Positions 52,025 through 60,814 of a stretch of 64,000 nt of DNA are shown one piece after another. The translations under genes were made by a program, and so were the position numbers. The notes beneath the pieces were generated by a model. The model did no database searches and was not told the DNA's origin. It saw nothing but the letters and a program-made list of their open reading frames with translations. Position 1 is the stretch's first letter, and every line of letters starts with the position of its first letter. Source of the stretch: Mucilaginibacter ginsenosidivorans (GTDB lineage Bacteria > Bacteroidota > Bacteroidia > Sphingobacteriales > Sphingobacteriaceae); the NCBI RefSeq assembly GCF_007971025.1, contig NZ_CP042436.1, forward strand, positions 2,666,001-2,730,000, written 5' to 3'.

Positions 52025-52585
52025 CTATTTTTTTGCATTAGCCTGCTCGGCTACTTTGCTATCCTGAAACGTAAGCATGATAACGTAGGCATCGGGCACT
52101 ATTTTGACTTGGATAGCATTGGTTTTGTCTATCCAAAGTGTTTCGACGTCGGCATTGCCAGTTTTGATCGCTTCAACCTCATTTCCGTCTCCTTTGGTGT
52201 AAGGAGATTTAAAATCCCACGTAGATTTACCTTCCCCATAGATTTTGTTCAAACTTGCTACGAGATCGTTATAATAAGAAATGGTTTTCGCCCCGGTGTC
52301 GACACGAAAAATGAAACCCATTTCATACACTTTTCCCCGAAACAATTTTACAGCGGCCAGTTCGGACGCAAAATGCCCGAAATTTACATGTGTGAAGTGT
52401 AGGGATTCGGGATAATGACTGCCGAGGATATCGAATTCCCCTCCATGTGCAGTTATTATGTTTTTGGCTTTCAAGCCTTCATCACCAAATTTTATTCCTA
52501 TTGCCCCATCTATTGGTTTAAAGGTTTGGGCAAAACTGAATAACGGTGTAAAAAGTAATAAAGTGACAAATAAATTCTTTTTCAT
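52025..52585 (-). CDS. Exported protein, prophage cargo
   Basis: 186 residues from ATG 52585 (MKKNLFVTLLLFTPLFSFAQ, signal peptide); the frame runs up to 52648 without a better start. It starts after the cleavage site with TFKPIDGAIGIKFGDEGLKAKNIITAHGGEFD and is mostly beta. The GIKFG...AKNIIT...G motif recurs in short secreted Bacteroidota proteins of unknown role. It is the only cargo gene on the phage strand, downstream of the tail gene at 52664. Confidence 0.75.
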   Translation of the reverse strand: MKKNLFVTLLLFTPLFSFAQTFKPIDGAIGIKFGDEGLKAKNIITAHGGEFDILGSHYPESLHFTHVNFGHFASELAAVKLFRGKVYEMGFIFRVDTGAKTISYYNDLVASLNKIYGEGKSTWDFKSPYTKGDGNEVEAIKTGNADVETLWIDKTNAIQVKIVPDAYVIMLTFQDSKVAEQANAKK

Positions 52586-52663
52586 GAGATTGCGATTTAG
52601 GGTGCTAATTTTTTTAGTAAAATTAAAAATTAAAATACTTACCAGCAAATCTTTTTTAATTTT

Positions 52664-54733
52664 TCATGATATCCTCACCAACTCCACCTTACAAGGCTGC
52701 GCTTTTCTCCATGCATCTATCTTATTAATATAATAGTAAGCATTATCCTGCTGCAGATATACGGGTATCATCAGGTTCAGCTCTAAAATATCGCGGGGTG
52801 TAAGCATGATATACCTGATAACCTTTTTGGTTTGCTTAAGTACTTTTTCCAGCTCGGGATAATACATGGTTTTGAGGCCGGGTATTTTTTTATTGTTAAC
52901 AGACGGCATGTCCCCAAAACACAGGTTGAATTCGCCATCGGGTTTGTAAAAGTAGGGGATGGAAATCCAATCATTGACAACGACATTGTTGGACATATTC
53001 CCATCGCTAAAGGTGACCGATTTTCCAATAGACATCAGGTTGAACTTTTGATCGATCAGAATACGTGGCTGCGTGCTTAATGAAAAATCGTTCTCATCGC
53101 TTTTGGGGTCCTTCTTCAGTATTTGACTTATTGAGCCGCCATAAAATGGCCTGTTCAGCGTGGCGGCAAACTGGCTTTGGAACAAATCAGCCGACGCGGG
53201 TAACGTAGTATCGCTGACGCTGATCTGCGAATCGGCAAACCCTTTTGGCTGCACACCATCATCATCCTTATATTTCATATTGTTAGCCTGTGCATAGTTT
53301 CCCAATTTAAATGATACCTGTTTACCCTGGTCGATACATTTCGTAGTCCAGTCTTTTGCCGCGGGGATGTTGTTTACAATATCCCGTAGGGAATTGAAAT
53401 GTATGGTACGATCAGCATTGTTAGTTTGGCAGATAATGCCAAATTTTTGAAGAATATCTTTTAACAGATCTTTTTGCGAGATATCGGGGAAAATGCGTTC
53501 GCATTGTATTTGCTGGCCGTACTGTACACCCTGAGCCTTATTTTGAATGCTAAACGTGGCGCCGCTGTACAAAGTAAATGTTCCACCGGTATAACCTAAA
53601 AATTCGTATGTTATGCGAATGCCCTGGCCCGGCTGCAAAACCTGGTCGTATGAAACCGTTAGATTTTTTAATGTGATGGTGGTTTGATCGCCCCGGTCGG
53701 CATAGTCAACAATAGTGTCCACGAGCACCTGTCCTGCATTGATGTTCACATTTATATTATCATACAGGCGTATTTGTATGGCAATTTTAGAAGAATAGTC
53801 GTGACTTCGGGATGGATTTGTTGCAGATAAGGAAATTCCAAAAGCTACAGAGGCTGTTACGCTGGTGATTTCTGAGACGAAGTACCCGTTATGCGCGGCA
53901 TCGTAATAATGGCTGGTGTCTGAAATTATAACAGCGAATGGAATTGAACCAATATTATTAGCGGTTGTGGGGTGCGACCTTGTGACATTCTGGCCGGTTT
54001 GTACTGTGATGCTTTTGTAGGTGACGTTGTTCTGAACATCGGTGCCATGATCGAAGGAATCATTGGCGAACTGACATATCAGTTTCGGGTATAACTGATC
54101 CTGCAATAACGACCCTGAGCCCTTGTACCCCGCAGACTTCAACAACAGGTCGATGGCGGTTTTGATAAAAAAGCCAGGCCGCTGGTACCGCACGTTAATA
54201 GGTGTAGCGTAATCTGAATTGCTTATCAACCCATAATCGACCACTGGCCATATCCAGCCGTCGGTTTTGGTTTGGGATGTTGCCACATTATGCACATTCC
54301 AAGTATGATCGTAAGGTTTCCACAGTAAATTTTTACCGTAGCCACTCCATTGGCTTGCGCTATCTCCCATGTCGTAAAATTTGCCGTCGATGGCATCAAA
54401 GAAATCGACGTTTCCCGACAGCACGGTTATGTTGGCGTTGTCCTGCTCGATGTTATTAAGCTCGGCAACGCCATAAGGTATTATTTCGAGACCATCCTGC
54501 ACCAGTTTGGCGGGATATTGTTTATATGGCGCCGCGGTGGTGAAAGCTATGTCATCAGGGAAGCCCAGTATCATGCGATTACGCTGGGTTAGCGGAAGCT
54601 TAAACTGGTTGCTTGTATTTCCCTGCTGATTTTGCACCTCAGCGAGGTTGTTGATCTGGAAGGTTAAAGCGATGGGCGTGTCGTCGTTCAGGTCGACGAG
54701 TTGATCGTTGATGTATAATTGTAGTTGGTTCAT
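52664..54733 (-). CDS. Phage tail/baseplate protein
   Basis: 689 residues, no signal peptide. The start MNQLQLYINDQLVDLNDDTPIALTFQINNLAEVQNQQGNTSNQFKLPLTQRNR is shared with tail proteins of many Bacteroidota prophages, and I recognise it by that pattern. The middle has Asn/Thr-rich beta regions; the end (QDNAYYYINKIDAWRKAQPCKVELVRIS) is typical. It lies between the tape measure and the gene at 54831. A role in the tail tip is likely, but the exact place is unknown. Confidence 0.75.
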   Translation of the reverse strand: MNQLQLYINDQLVDLNDDTPIALTFQINNLAEVQNQQGNTSNQFKLPLTQRNRMILGFPDDIAFTTAAPYKQYPAKLVQDGLEIIPYGVAELNNIEQDNANITVLSGNVDFFDAIDGKFYDMGDSASQWSGYGKNLLWKPYDHTWNVHNVATSQTKTDGWIWPVVDYGLISNSDYATPINVRYQRPGFFIKTAIDLLLKSAGYKGSGSLLQDQLYPKLICQFANDSFDHGTDVQNNVTYKSITVQTGQNVTRSHPTTANNIGSIPFAVIISDTSHYYDAAHNGYFVSEITSVTASVAFGISLSATNPSRSHDYSSKIAIQIRLYDNINVNINAGQVLVDTIVDYADRGDQTTITLKNLTVSYDQVLQPGQGIRITYEFLGYTGGTFTLYSGATFSIQNKAQGVQYGQQIQCERIFPDISQKDLLKDILQKFGIICQTNNADRTIHFNSLRDIVNNIPAAKDWTTKCIDQGKQVSFKLGNYAQANNMKYKDDDGVQPKGFADSQISVSDTTLPASADLFQSQFAATLNRPFYGGSISQILKKDPKSDENDFSLSTQPRILIDQKFNLMSIGKSVTFSDGNMSNNVVVNDWISIPYFYKPDGEFNLCFGDMPSVNNKKIPGLKTMYYPELEKVLKQTKKVIRYIMLTPRDILELNLMIPVYLQQDNAYYYINKIDAWRKAQPCKVELVRIS

Positions 54734-54744
54734 AGGCCCCCCAG

Positions 54745-54758
54745 CCCCCTAAAGGGGG
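54745..54758. repeat. C5/G5 intergenic hairpin
   Basis: CCCCC-TAAA-GGGGG, followed by AGTTTTT, 12 bp before the start of the tail gene at 54733. It belongs to the short GC-rich hairpins that recur between genes in this window (32596, 58901). Confidence 0.6.
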
Positions 54759-54830
54759 AGTTTTTAATGTTCATTTTGTTAATTATTTTATTGTAATTCA
54801 TCCCCGTGTTCCTATTCGGTAGGTGGGAGC

Positions 54831-56903
54831 TTACTGCGTTTGAATATTAATGGATGGCATATTGAAAGTGATGCTGAAAGGGGCCCGGCCGTTTAATGTT
54901 TCATACTCGCTGTAGGTGGCAGTATTGATGACGATGGTTTGCCACTTTACCGGGTTTTTATTTACAAGCATTTGTACCTTGGGTGAATATTTGATCGACT
55001 GAAGGCCTTTGATATCATTAATCGAAAGATCTTCGGCTATTACCTTCATTTTTTGCCCGGCACTTTTGGCTATTACCTCCTCGACACCTTGCTGGTTTTC
55101 CCAATCGTAAACGTAGTTTTTGATGATGGTGGCATTTTGGACATCGAGCGAGATTTCCTGGTTATAAACAAAACGATAGTAATTCCACGAGCCTGTTAAT
55201 CCGATCCAGCGCAGGTAAACCGAATTTTCGTCTACGGCATCATCAATGCGAATGGTTTGCGTTTGCATAATGGCATGGCTGGTATCATCTTCATCGTTAT
55301 ATTTTAAAACTATTGTAAAATAGAAAGCCTCTGCGGGGAACAATGAATTGATCAGCAGCCTGTTGAGGCCAAGTTGTGCGGGCAATATGGTATCGGACTG
55401 TAACTGCCCCGAGATGATAAACTTGCTGCCATCCTGGTTTAGCAGCCACGAACCATCTTCGTTTAGCAGATCGTTTGATTCGGAATCGCCGGGAAGCGGG
55501 TCACGGTTAATATCCAGCGGTACGACCTCGCAATAAATATCCCTGCCAAGTAAATATTCGCTATAAATAAAGCTAATGTCGAAAGGGTAGCCGTTTGAAA
55601 AGGCAGGCTCATCAAAATCTGTTATCCATTTTGCTAATGGCAAGCCTTCGGTGATTGTGCCGAACGGAACATAAGCTGCGAGGTTACCACCGTTTAGCTG
55701 CCCTAATTGTTTGGCTGCATAAACTACGTAATAAGGATTGCTTACAGATATAAAATCAGACGTGTGCCCGCCGGTAGTGCCGTCGTCCCAGCTTTCGGCA
55801 TATTGAATTTGATAACTGGCGCTCAAGTTTAAGTCGCGGTGTTTGACCTCGGTATAATCGCTATCGTCCTTAGGGCGCAGCAAGCTTTGGAGAAAATTAG
55901 AGAAATCGGCCTTTACTAAACCCGTATTGCCCGGACGGTTGGTCGCGGTAATCGTTTTCTGCTGGCCGGAAAGCGGGTCCTGGTAGGTTATACGGGTAAT
56001 AAGTTTATAATAAGGGCGAAGGCGATTGATATTAATAAAACCTGTTGCATCGCCATTAAAAGCAGTTTCGATCAGCAGGGCATTGCCTGTTATGCTATTT
56101 ACTTCATAAATTCCTTTATAGTTGCCGGCATTTACATATACCATATCGCCCGGTAATACGGTATAGCCGGTATCGGGATCGGATAGGGCCGCGTTGAGCG
56201 ATATCAAAGCTTTGCCGCTTAAGGTATCGTTTGAAACAGAGGTTACCTCAAAATCCTTACGCTGATAGGTAAATACGATAGGATTGAAGGCTGCATTCCA
56301 GCGCGATACATTGCCATTGCCCAGGTTGACTGAAGGGTCTGAGACGAGCAAATTGCTAAGTACGGGGATGGTGACCGAACGAGTGGTCATGCAGCCGGCT
56401 GTGTTGGCATCTTTGATATCGAATTGGTGCAATCCCCCGGTTAAGCCATCAAATGTTGGCGATAACTGCCATGTAGTGCCGGCATCGTTACTGTATTGAA
56501 TGGGTAGATAACTGGATGTGGCAGTGATCGTGATCTGTGCATCGAGCGAACCCGGTGCTGATTCGGGCCTGTCGACTGAAATATAATCGACGACGAGGTC
56601 GCAGCGGTTAACCGGCGGATCAGGGTTGGGTGCGGCACTTACTGTGCCGGCCTGGAATTTTGTAAAGAAGAAAGGGTCGCTGTCACTTAATATGCCATAA
56701 TAAATAAGCTGCGATTGACCGGCAATGGTGACCGAATTTTCGGTGACCGTTCCATTGATATTCATATCGTAGGTAACGGTAACGTTATTTCCGTTTACCA
56801 GTTGACCGGTGGCAGCATCGCGCAGTTCGATAAAAACGGGGCCGCTAACCTGCGTGCCTGTAACCGTGGTAGGACCGTAGGCTATTCGTGCTAAAATGGG
56901 CAT
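54831..56903 (-). CDS. Large phage tail protein, beta-rich
   Basis: 690 residues, beginning MPILARIAYGPTTVTGTQVSGPVFIELRDAATG. Residues of about 105-175 contain a SprB-like repeat (AQITITATSSYLPIQYSNDAGTTWQLSPTFDGLTGGLHQFDIKDANTAGC), a module also found in gliding adhesins. The rest is beta-rich with many aromatics. It is a likely tail fibre or tail-tip protein. It starts 67 bp after the gp10-like gene. Confidence 0.75.
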   Translation of the reverse strand: MPILARIAYGPTTVTGTQVSGPVFIELRDAATGQLVNGNNVTVTYDMNINGTVTENSVTIAGQSQLIYYGILSDSDPFFFTKFQAGTVSAAPNPDPPVNRCDLVVDYISVDRPESAPGSLDAQITITATSSYLPIQYSNDAGTTWQLSPTFDGLTGGLHQFDIKDANTAGCMTTRSVTIPVLSNLLVSDPSVNLGNGNVSRWNAAFNPIVFTYQRKDFEVTSVSNDTLSGKALISLNAALSDPDTGYTVLPGDMVYVNAGNYKGIYEVNSITGNALLIETAFNGDATGFININRLRPYYKLITRITYQDPLSGQQKTITATNRPGNTGLVKADFSNFLQSLLRPKDDSDYTEVKHRDLNLSASYQIQYAESWDDGTTGGHTSDFISVSNPYYVVYAAKQLGQLNGGNLAAYVPFGTITEGLPLAKWITDFDEPAFSNGYPFDISFIYSEYLLGRDIYCEVVPLDINRDPLPGDSESNDLLNEDGSWLLNQDGSKFIISGQLQSDTILPAQLGLNRLLINSLFPAEAFYFTIVLKYNDEDDTSHAIMQTQTIRIDDAVDENSVYLRWIGLTGSWNYYRFVYNQEISLDVQNATIIKNYVYDWENQQGVEEVIAKSAGQKMKVIAEDLSINDIKGLQSIKYSPKVQMLVNKNPVKWQTIVINTATYSEYETLNGRAPFSITFNMPSINIQTQ

Positions 56904-56970
56904 GGAGTAGTTTTGTTGAAAGGTTAGAATGTTGAAAGGTTAATGTGTTGGCGATATATGAAATGGTCGA

Positions 56971-57438
56971 TCAAATACCCGGCGGGTCAATAGCGCCGGC
57001 GATTTGTTGCGTAATAGTTTGCGCAATTTCTTCGGCAACTGGTTTTAAACGCAGATTTATGTTTTCGATACCTAATGGTTCGGATAGTATGCCGGGAGTA
57101 CCCTTAAATCCATGTTTATCGATCGACTTTTTAATGGCCCACGCTGCTTTGTCGGGAATACCATTTGCGTGGCACCATTGTTTGATGCGTTCGATCATGG
57201 GTGGATTGCCTGGGGTAGCATTTGTGCCGGTTGGCCGGCGCCCTGTCTCCAAAGCCTGTATATGAGCTGGCAGGTTTAGCTGCACACCATTCCCGTCACT
57301 TGTTATAGTGATTTGCTGCGCAGTTTGCCCTGTTGCATATTTTCCATTTGCCTGCAGGGAATGGATGACATCTGTTTTGAGGGATTCGAGCAAACCTTCT
57401 AATCCCCTGAAGGGCGAATTTAAATTGTCGTTGGACAT
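56971..57438 (-). CDS. HK97 gp10-like neck/tail-completion protein
   Basis: 155 residues. LNSPFRGLEGLLESLKTDVIHSLQANGKYATGQTAQ followed by VQLNLPAHIQALETGRRPTGTNATPGNPPMIERIKQWCHANGIPDKAAWAIKKSIDKHGF is the layout of HK97 gp10-type proteins, which join head and tail. No signal peptide. Its presence without capsid genes shows that part of the head-tail module remains. Confidence 0.75.
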   Translation of the reverse strand: MSNDNLNSPFRGLEGLLESLKTDVIHSLQANGKYATGQTAQQITITSDGNGVQLNLPAHIQALETGRRPTGTNATPGNPPMIERIKQWCHANGIPDKAAWAIKKSIDKHGFKGTPGILSEPLGIENINLRLKPVAEEIAQTITQQIAGAIDPPGI

Positions 57439-57486
57439 GGGTCGTTATATTAAAAAGTAGATTTCCCCCTTTAGAGCCTTGGTCGC

Positions 57487-57933
57487 CTAAAAGGCTTCAT
57501 AGTACATGGTAGATAAAGTTATAGTTAGGTTGACGCCGGTGGAGTTGACGTCGAATTTATTATAAACAGGCAGGCATTTTGCCTTGTCGCCGGCTTTTAT
57601 CCTGAAATAGCGGCCATCACCTTCGCGGTATTTGGAGGCTTTGACGATGAATTCGTTGGCCATTCGTAAGGCTTGATTAACGTAGGTCTCGTTATCCGAA
57701 GTGTACTGATCAAATTCGGTTTTGTAAAGAAACTCCAGGTAGACCGAGAAATTATTATCTACGGAGCCATTGACCTGTGCCGAAATCCCGATAGGCTGCA
57801 GCGGGTACATAAAGACGCAGGGGAAAGAGGCATCGTCGGCGAGCTGATTGATCTCGTTCACAGTGCCGTAAATGAAAGCAGGTTGTCCGGTAAGCGTTTG
57901 CGTTATCGCTTCAATTTGATTGCGTATGGGCAT
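57487..57933 (-). CDS. Phage minor tail protein (tail-terminator-like)
   Basis: 148 residues. An N-terminal helix (MPIRNQIEAITQTLTGQPAFIYGTVNEIN) is followed by beta strands (FPCVFMYPLQPIGISAQVNGSVDNNFSVYLEFLYKTEF) and YxRxEGDGRYFRIKAGDKAKC. The size and fold pattern suit a tail-terminator or neck protein. Position between the chaperone-like gene and gp10 supports this. Confidence 0.6.
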   Translation of the reverse strand: MPIRNQIEAITQTLTGQPAFIYGTVNEINQLADDASFPCVFMYPLQPIGISAQVNGSVDNNFSVYLEFLYKTEFDQYTSDNETYVNQALRMANEFIVKASKYREGDGRYFRIKAGDKAKCLPVYNKFDVNSTGVNLTITLSTMYYEAF

Positions 57934-58051
57934 GAATATTGGATTTTAGATTTAAGAATTCAGATTTACGATTTAGTATAACGAAATACACGACAAATAC
58001 ATCAGTGAGTGTATAAGACTATAGTCATAATTCGTAAATCTAAATTCGTAA

Positions 58052-58312
58052 TTAGCGTTGTGCGCTTAGTAGTTCGTTGTATTTGCGCTGGTATTCGGCT
58101 TCGGTTTTATTGAGCAGAAGTTTGGTAAGCATGCGCTCGTATGGCAGATTAAGAATATCTGCCCATTTAGTAACATCGCCACCGGCAAGGGAGTTGACGG
58201 TATTTATATACTTGAATTTTTCAAACGCCTGGATACCTGCTTTTTTCTCCAGTACAGTCGGAACTGTTGCGAGAAGGCTATTTTCTGTTTCAATAAGTTG
58301 GGATAAGAGGTA
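58052..58312 (-). CDS. Frame -1 extension of the tail-chaperone-like gene
   Basis: An 86-codon continuation in the -1 frame, YLLSQLIETENSLLATVPTVLEKK to YQRKYNELLSAQR, with clear coding character (amphipathic helices, acidic residues). It starts exactly where a -1 slip at the T-TTT-TTT site (58312-58318) would put the ribosome. The frame is open upstream to about 58384. Expected fused product: 195 plus 86, that is 281 residues. Confidence 0.7.
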   Translation of the reverse strand, partial: YLLSQLIETENSLLATVPTVLEKKAGIQAFEKFKYINTVNSLAGGDVTKWADILNLPYERMLTKLLLNKTEAEYQRKYNELLSAQR

Positions 58313-58896
58313 AAAAAATGGCGGGCTATGGGCAGCGCCTCCGTGACCCTTAGTTTTTTTACTTCTTCGCAAAAGTCCTCAGCTTCATACTCGTCGTATC
58401 TTTTTCCCGTCACGCGGCAAAAGAAGTAATGCGCCAGTACGCTGCAGCAAGCTTTTAATGACGGCTGAAAGTGTTCGCGCCAGTCTTCTTCACCATAAAG
58501 ACTTATGTGTTCATTTATTTCGTCGGCAATAATATCGCGTGCAGCCAGGAAAGCGCCTGCGGGCTCGACGGAAAGATTGCGGATGACATTTACAACTACC
58601 TTTTTTTGGCCGATGGTAAAAGTTATCCTCGACGGGATAAGATCGCTGTCGTACAAATATTTTATCTGGTTGGATAATGCCATTACATAGTTGCCGAATA
58701 CCAGGAAATCTTCGAAATTTCTGACCGAATTGAGTTCCTCTTTCGGTACACCCGAAAGTATACTTATGGCATCCAGGTCATCGAGATAGTGCTTTTCCTG
58801 CATAGCCATCATTTGACCCAGTGTCAGTTCGTTAAGCACAGTAGGTATGCGCACCAATATTTTACCATCGGTGGTTTTGAGTGTTTTTTCTATCAT
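58204..58896 (-). CDS. Tail-assembly-chaperone-like protein, zero frame
   Basis: 230 residues. Helical domain from MIEKTLKTTDGKILVRIPTVLNELTLGQMMAMQEK through DAISILSGVPKEELNS, as in phage tail assembly chaperones (gpG-like). Coding character holds up to ALPIARHFFTSYPNLLK, then becomes basic and low in structure (QQFRLYWRKKQVSRRLKNSSI) to the stop at 58204. Two perfect slippery heptamers lie at codons 179-181 and 193-195, leading to the -1 frame. It begins 50 bp after the terminase gene and is separated from the tape measure gene by several genes, which is unusual for this family. Confidence 0.75.
   Translation of the reverse strand: MIEKTLKTTDGKILVRIPTVLNELTLGQMMAMQEKHYLDDLDAISILSGVPKEELNSVRNFEDFLVFGNYVMALSNQIKYLYDSDLIPSRITFTIGQKKVVVNVIRNLSVEPAGAFLAARDIIADEINEHISLYGEEDWREHFQPSLKACCSVLAHYFFCRVTGKRYDEYEAEDFCEEVKKLRVTEALPIARHFFTSYPNLLKQKIAFSQQFRLYWRKKQVSRRLKNSSI
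58312..58360 (-). promoter_or_regulatory. Two -1 ribosomal slippery heptamers
   Basis: On the minus strand, zero frame: GT-A AAA AAA (58360-58354) and CA-T TTT TTT (58318-58312). Both fit X-XXY-YYZ exactly, and both precede the open -1 frame. The second is better placed, since zero-frame coding character continues to it and -1-frame character starts right after. Confidence 0.6.
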
Positions 58897-58900
58897 AAAG

Positions 58901-58920
58901 CCTCCTTCCCCAAAGGGAGG
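58901..58920. repeat. GC-rich hairpin after terminase
   Basis: CCTCC (58901-58905) pairs with GGAGG (58916-58920) over CTTCCCCAAAGG-like loop sequence; a TTTT run follows on the plus side. It sits where portal and capsid genes would be expected, between terminase and the chaperone-like gene. Confidence 0.5.
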
Positions 58921-58945
58921 TTTTAAAGTATAATGGTTTGTTTAG

Positions 58946-60172
58946 TTACGTGGTCAGCATGTCTTTAATCATGTTGCCTGCAGAAGACGGAGATATAGAC
59001 GGCAATATGGTTTTAGACCGACCCAAGTTACTGATTTTTAATTTATTTAATGCAATATATCGCAGCGGATCAATTAAATGGTTGCAGGTATCAACTGGTT
59101 CATTAATAACGCGGCCCGAGTGTTCGGTTTTCCATTTATACCTGCTTAATTCGTCGCGAAGATTAGTGCTCCCCCGGGTGATATTCAGCTTGAATCTTCT
59201 TAGTATATCAATAGAGTTTTTTACGCTGTCGCGACCCTTTTTTGCGGGAAATACATGCCAACCCAGGCGCCTTAGTTCCTCTATCGATTTGGGCTCAGCA
59301 CTATCTGCTATGATATCTACGTTCTTGGGTAACCCGGCATCAACAAGTTTCCTGGAAATATCTGGATTAGTAAGTCCTTTTTCATATAAAAGTTCATTAA
59401 TCCATAGTTCGCCATTTTGCTTATACACCTCTATGCAGCCTGTTTCATCATTAGAAAAACCGAAGTCGAGTCCTGCGGCAATAAACCTGGCGCCCGGGGG
59501 GATGGTTTCGCAAATGTGCCAGTTGTCAAATACCAGTCCCCTAATCTGCCCCGTCAAACCACGTGCATACACACGCCAGCGTTTTTCGTCTTTTTCTTTT
59601 AGCGATTCGATCTTATCCCTTACCCGTTGCCCGATAAACGGGTTATGACGATGATCGGAAATAATGAGCTGAACGCCCGGCTGCCCCAGCAAATTATCAT
59701 GTACCCAAAATGCGGAGTTGGGGTTATAATCGATATATATCCGTTGCCGGGTGCGCAATGTCAGCTCGCTGTATACTTCCCAGTTTATGCCATTGGCCTC
59801 ATTCACAAAAAGGTAATCGCGTTTGCCCGACTTGGCGTCCTGGGCGTCGGCGTAGCTTTTAAATTCGATGATGGTGCCGTTATAAAACTTGAATATACGA
59901 TCGGATTTATTGTAAGCCTGTATTTTTTTAGCCAGTTGAACCGAACCCGAATAAATGCCAAGCGCGTCGCGCAGCGCACCTGATCTAAGGTGGGGGACAT
60001 CCTGCCCGGTTATGGTGATAACCTGGTTGGATTGCTGAGCGGCCAGGCAAAAAAGCACCTGGAGAATAGCATAGGTTTTGCCTGAATTGGTACCGCCCTG
60101 GTTAACAATGGTATGTGCACCGGTATAATAGTTTTCGATAAATAAGGCAGAGGCTTTCCATCCCAGGTGCAT
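58946..60172 (-). CDS. Terminase large subunit
   Basis: 408 residues. ATPase: Walker A GGTNSGKT (26-33), Walker B YLFVNE (120-125) and coupling TLRTRQRIYIDYNPNS. RNase H-like nuclease: GLDFGFSNDET, IADSAEPKSIEEL and NHLIDPLRY supply the acidic residues. It cuts and packages phage DNA. It is of the PBSX-like kind common in Bacteroidota prophages. Intact by eye, although it has no portal partner in the window. A lipoprotein cargo gene separates it from the small subunit. Confidence 0.93.
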   Translation of the reverse strand: MHLGWKASALFIENYYTGAHTIVNQGGTNSGKTYAILQVLFCLAAQQSNQVITITGQDVPHLRSGALRDALGIYSGSVQLAKKIQAYNKSDRIFKFYNGTIIEFKSYADAQDAKSGKRDYLFVNEANGINWEVYSELTLRTRQRIYIDYNPNSAFWVHDNLLGQPGVQLIISDHRHNPFIGQRVRDKIESLKEKDEKRWRVYARGLTGQIRGLVFDNWHICETIPPGARFIAAGLDFGFSNDETGCIEVYKQNGELWINELLYEKGLTNPDISRKLVDAGLPKNVDIIADSAEPKSIEELRRLGWHVFPAKKGRDSVKNSIDILRRFKLNITRGSTNLRDELSRYKWKTEHSGRVINEPVDTCNHLIDPLRYIALNKLKISNLGRSKTILPSISPSSAGNMIKDMLTT

Positions 60173-60232
60173 ATTGATTTTATTATTTGATTTAATTAAT
60201 TTTATTACGCCAATAACCTTTAAATTAAGATG

Positions 60233-60808
60233 ATGCGTAAGTTTTATTTTTTACTCCTGGCAGTATCGGTTCCGATCTGCATGGCTTCGTGCGGAAAGGG
60301 CGGAAACAATGTCGCGCCCAGCCAGTTGCAGGTAAACCTTATTGTAGGAAAATGGAGCCTGCAACAGGAAAAGTACGTGCAATACATTGATGCGATAGAA
60401 CGACAGAATGTTACGATGACCACATCGGCTAACAATATTGCTACTGTGCAGTTCAATAAAGACGGTACTTTTGCCAGTGCGAGCACATATACATCGGACC
60501 CGGCGGCAAACCCGGGTGCCGGGCCCACTAGTGAGTCGGCAACTACACATGGTACTTATAGCTTTAGTGATAATTCATTTCATATGTCAGCGCCATACGT
60601 TACCGGTTTGGCGGACGGAACGGTAGGTTCTTATGGTTTTGCAGGCAATGTGGCCATTCCAACTTATTCCGCTGTATCGAACTCGGTTGTGATAAATGAG
60701 TTAACAGCTAACAGCCTAAAGTTGCATATCGAAGTTGTTTATACGCTAACTGTTAATAATGTAACGGACACTTATAAAACCATAGGAGATTACAGCTACA
60801 GCAAATAA
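60233..60808 (+). CDS. Lipocalin-like lipoprotein, cargo between terminase genes
   Basis: About 191 residues (ATG at 60230 and 60233). Lipoprotein signal (MRKFYFLLLAVSVPICMASC). The mature part begins LIVGKWSLQQEKYV, a typical lipocalin-like strand, then TVQFNKDGTFASASTY, TTHGTYSFSDNSF, and a last strand TYKTIGDYSY. It is on the strand opposite to both terminase subunits and splits them, so it was inserted as cargo. Function unknown. Confidence 0.8.
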   Translation: MRKFYFLLLAVSVPICMASCGKGGNNVAPSQLQVNLIVGKWSLQQEKYVQYIDAIERQNVTMTTSANNIATVQFNKDGTFASASTYTSDPAANPGAGPTSESATTHGTYSFSDNSFHMSAPYVTGLADGTVGSYGFAGNVAIPTYSAVSNSVVINELTANSLKLHIEVVYTLTVNNVTDTYKTIGDYSYSK

Positions 60809-60814
60809 GCTTTA

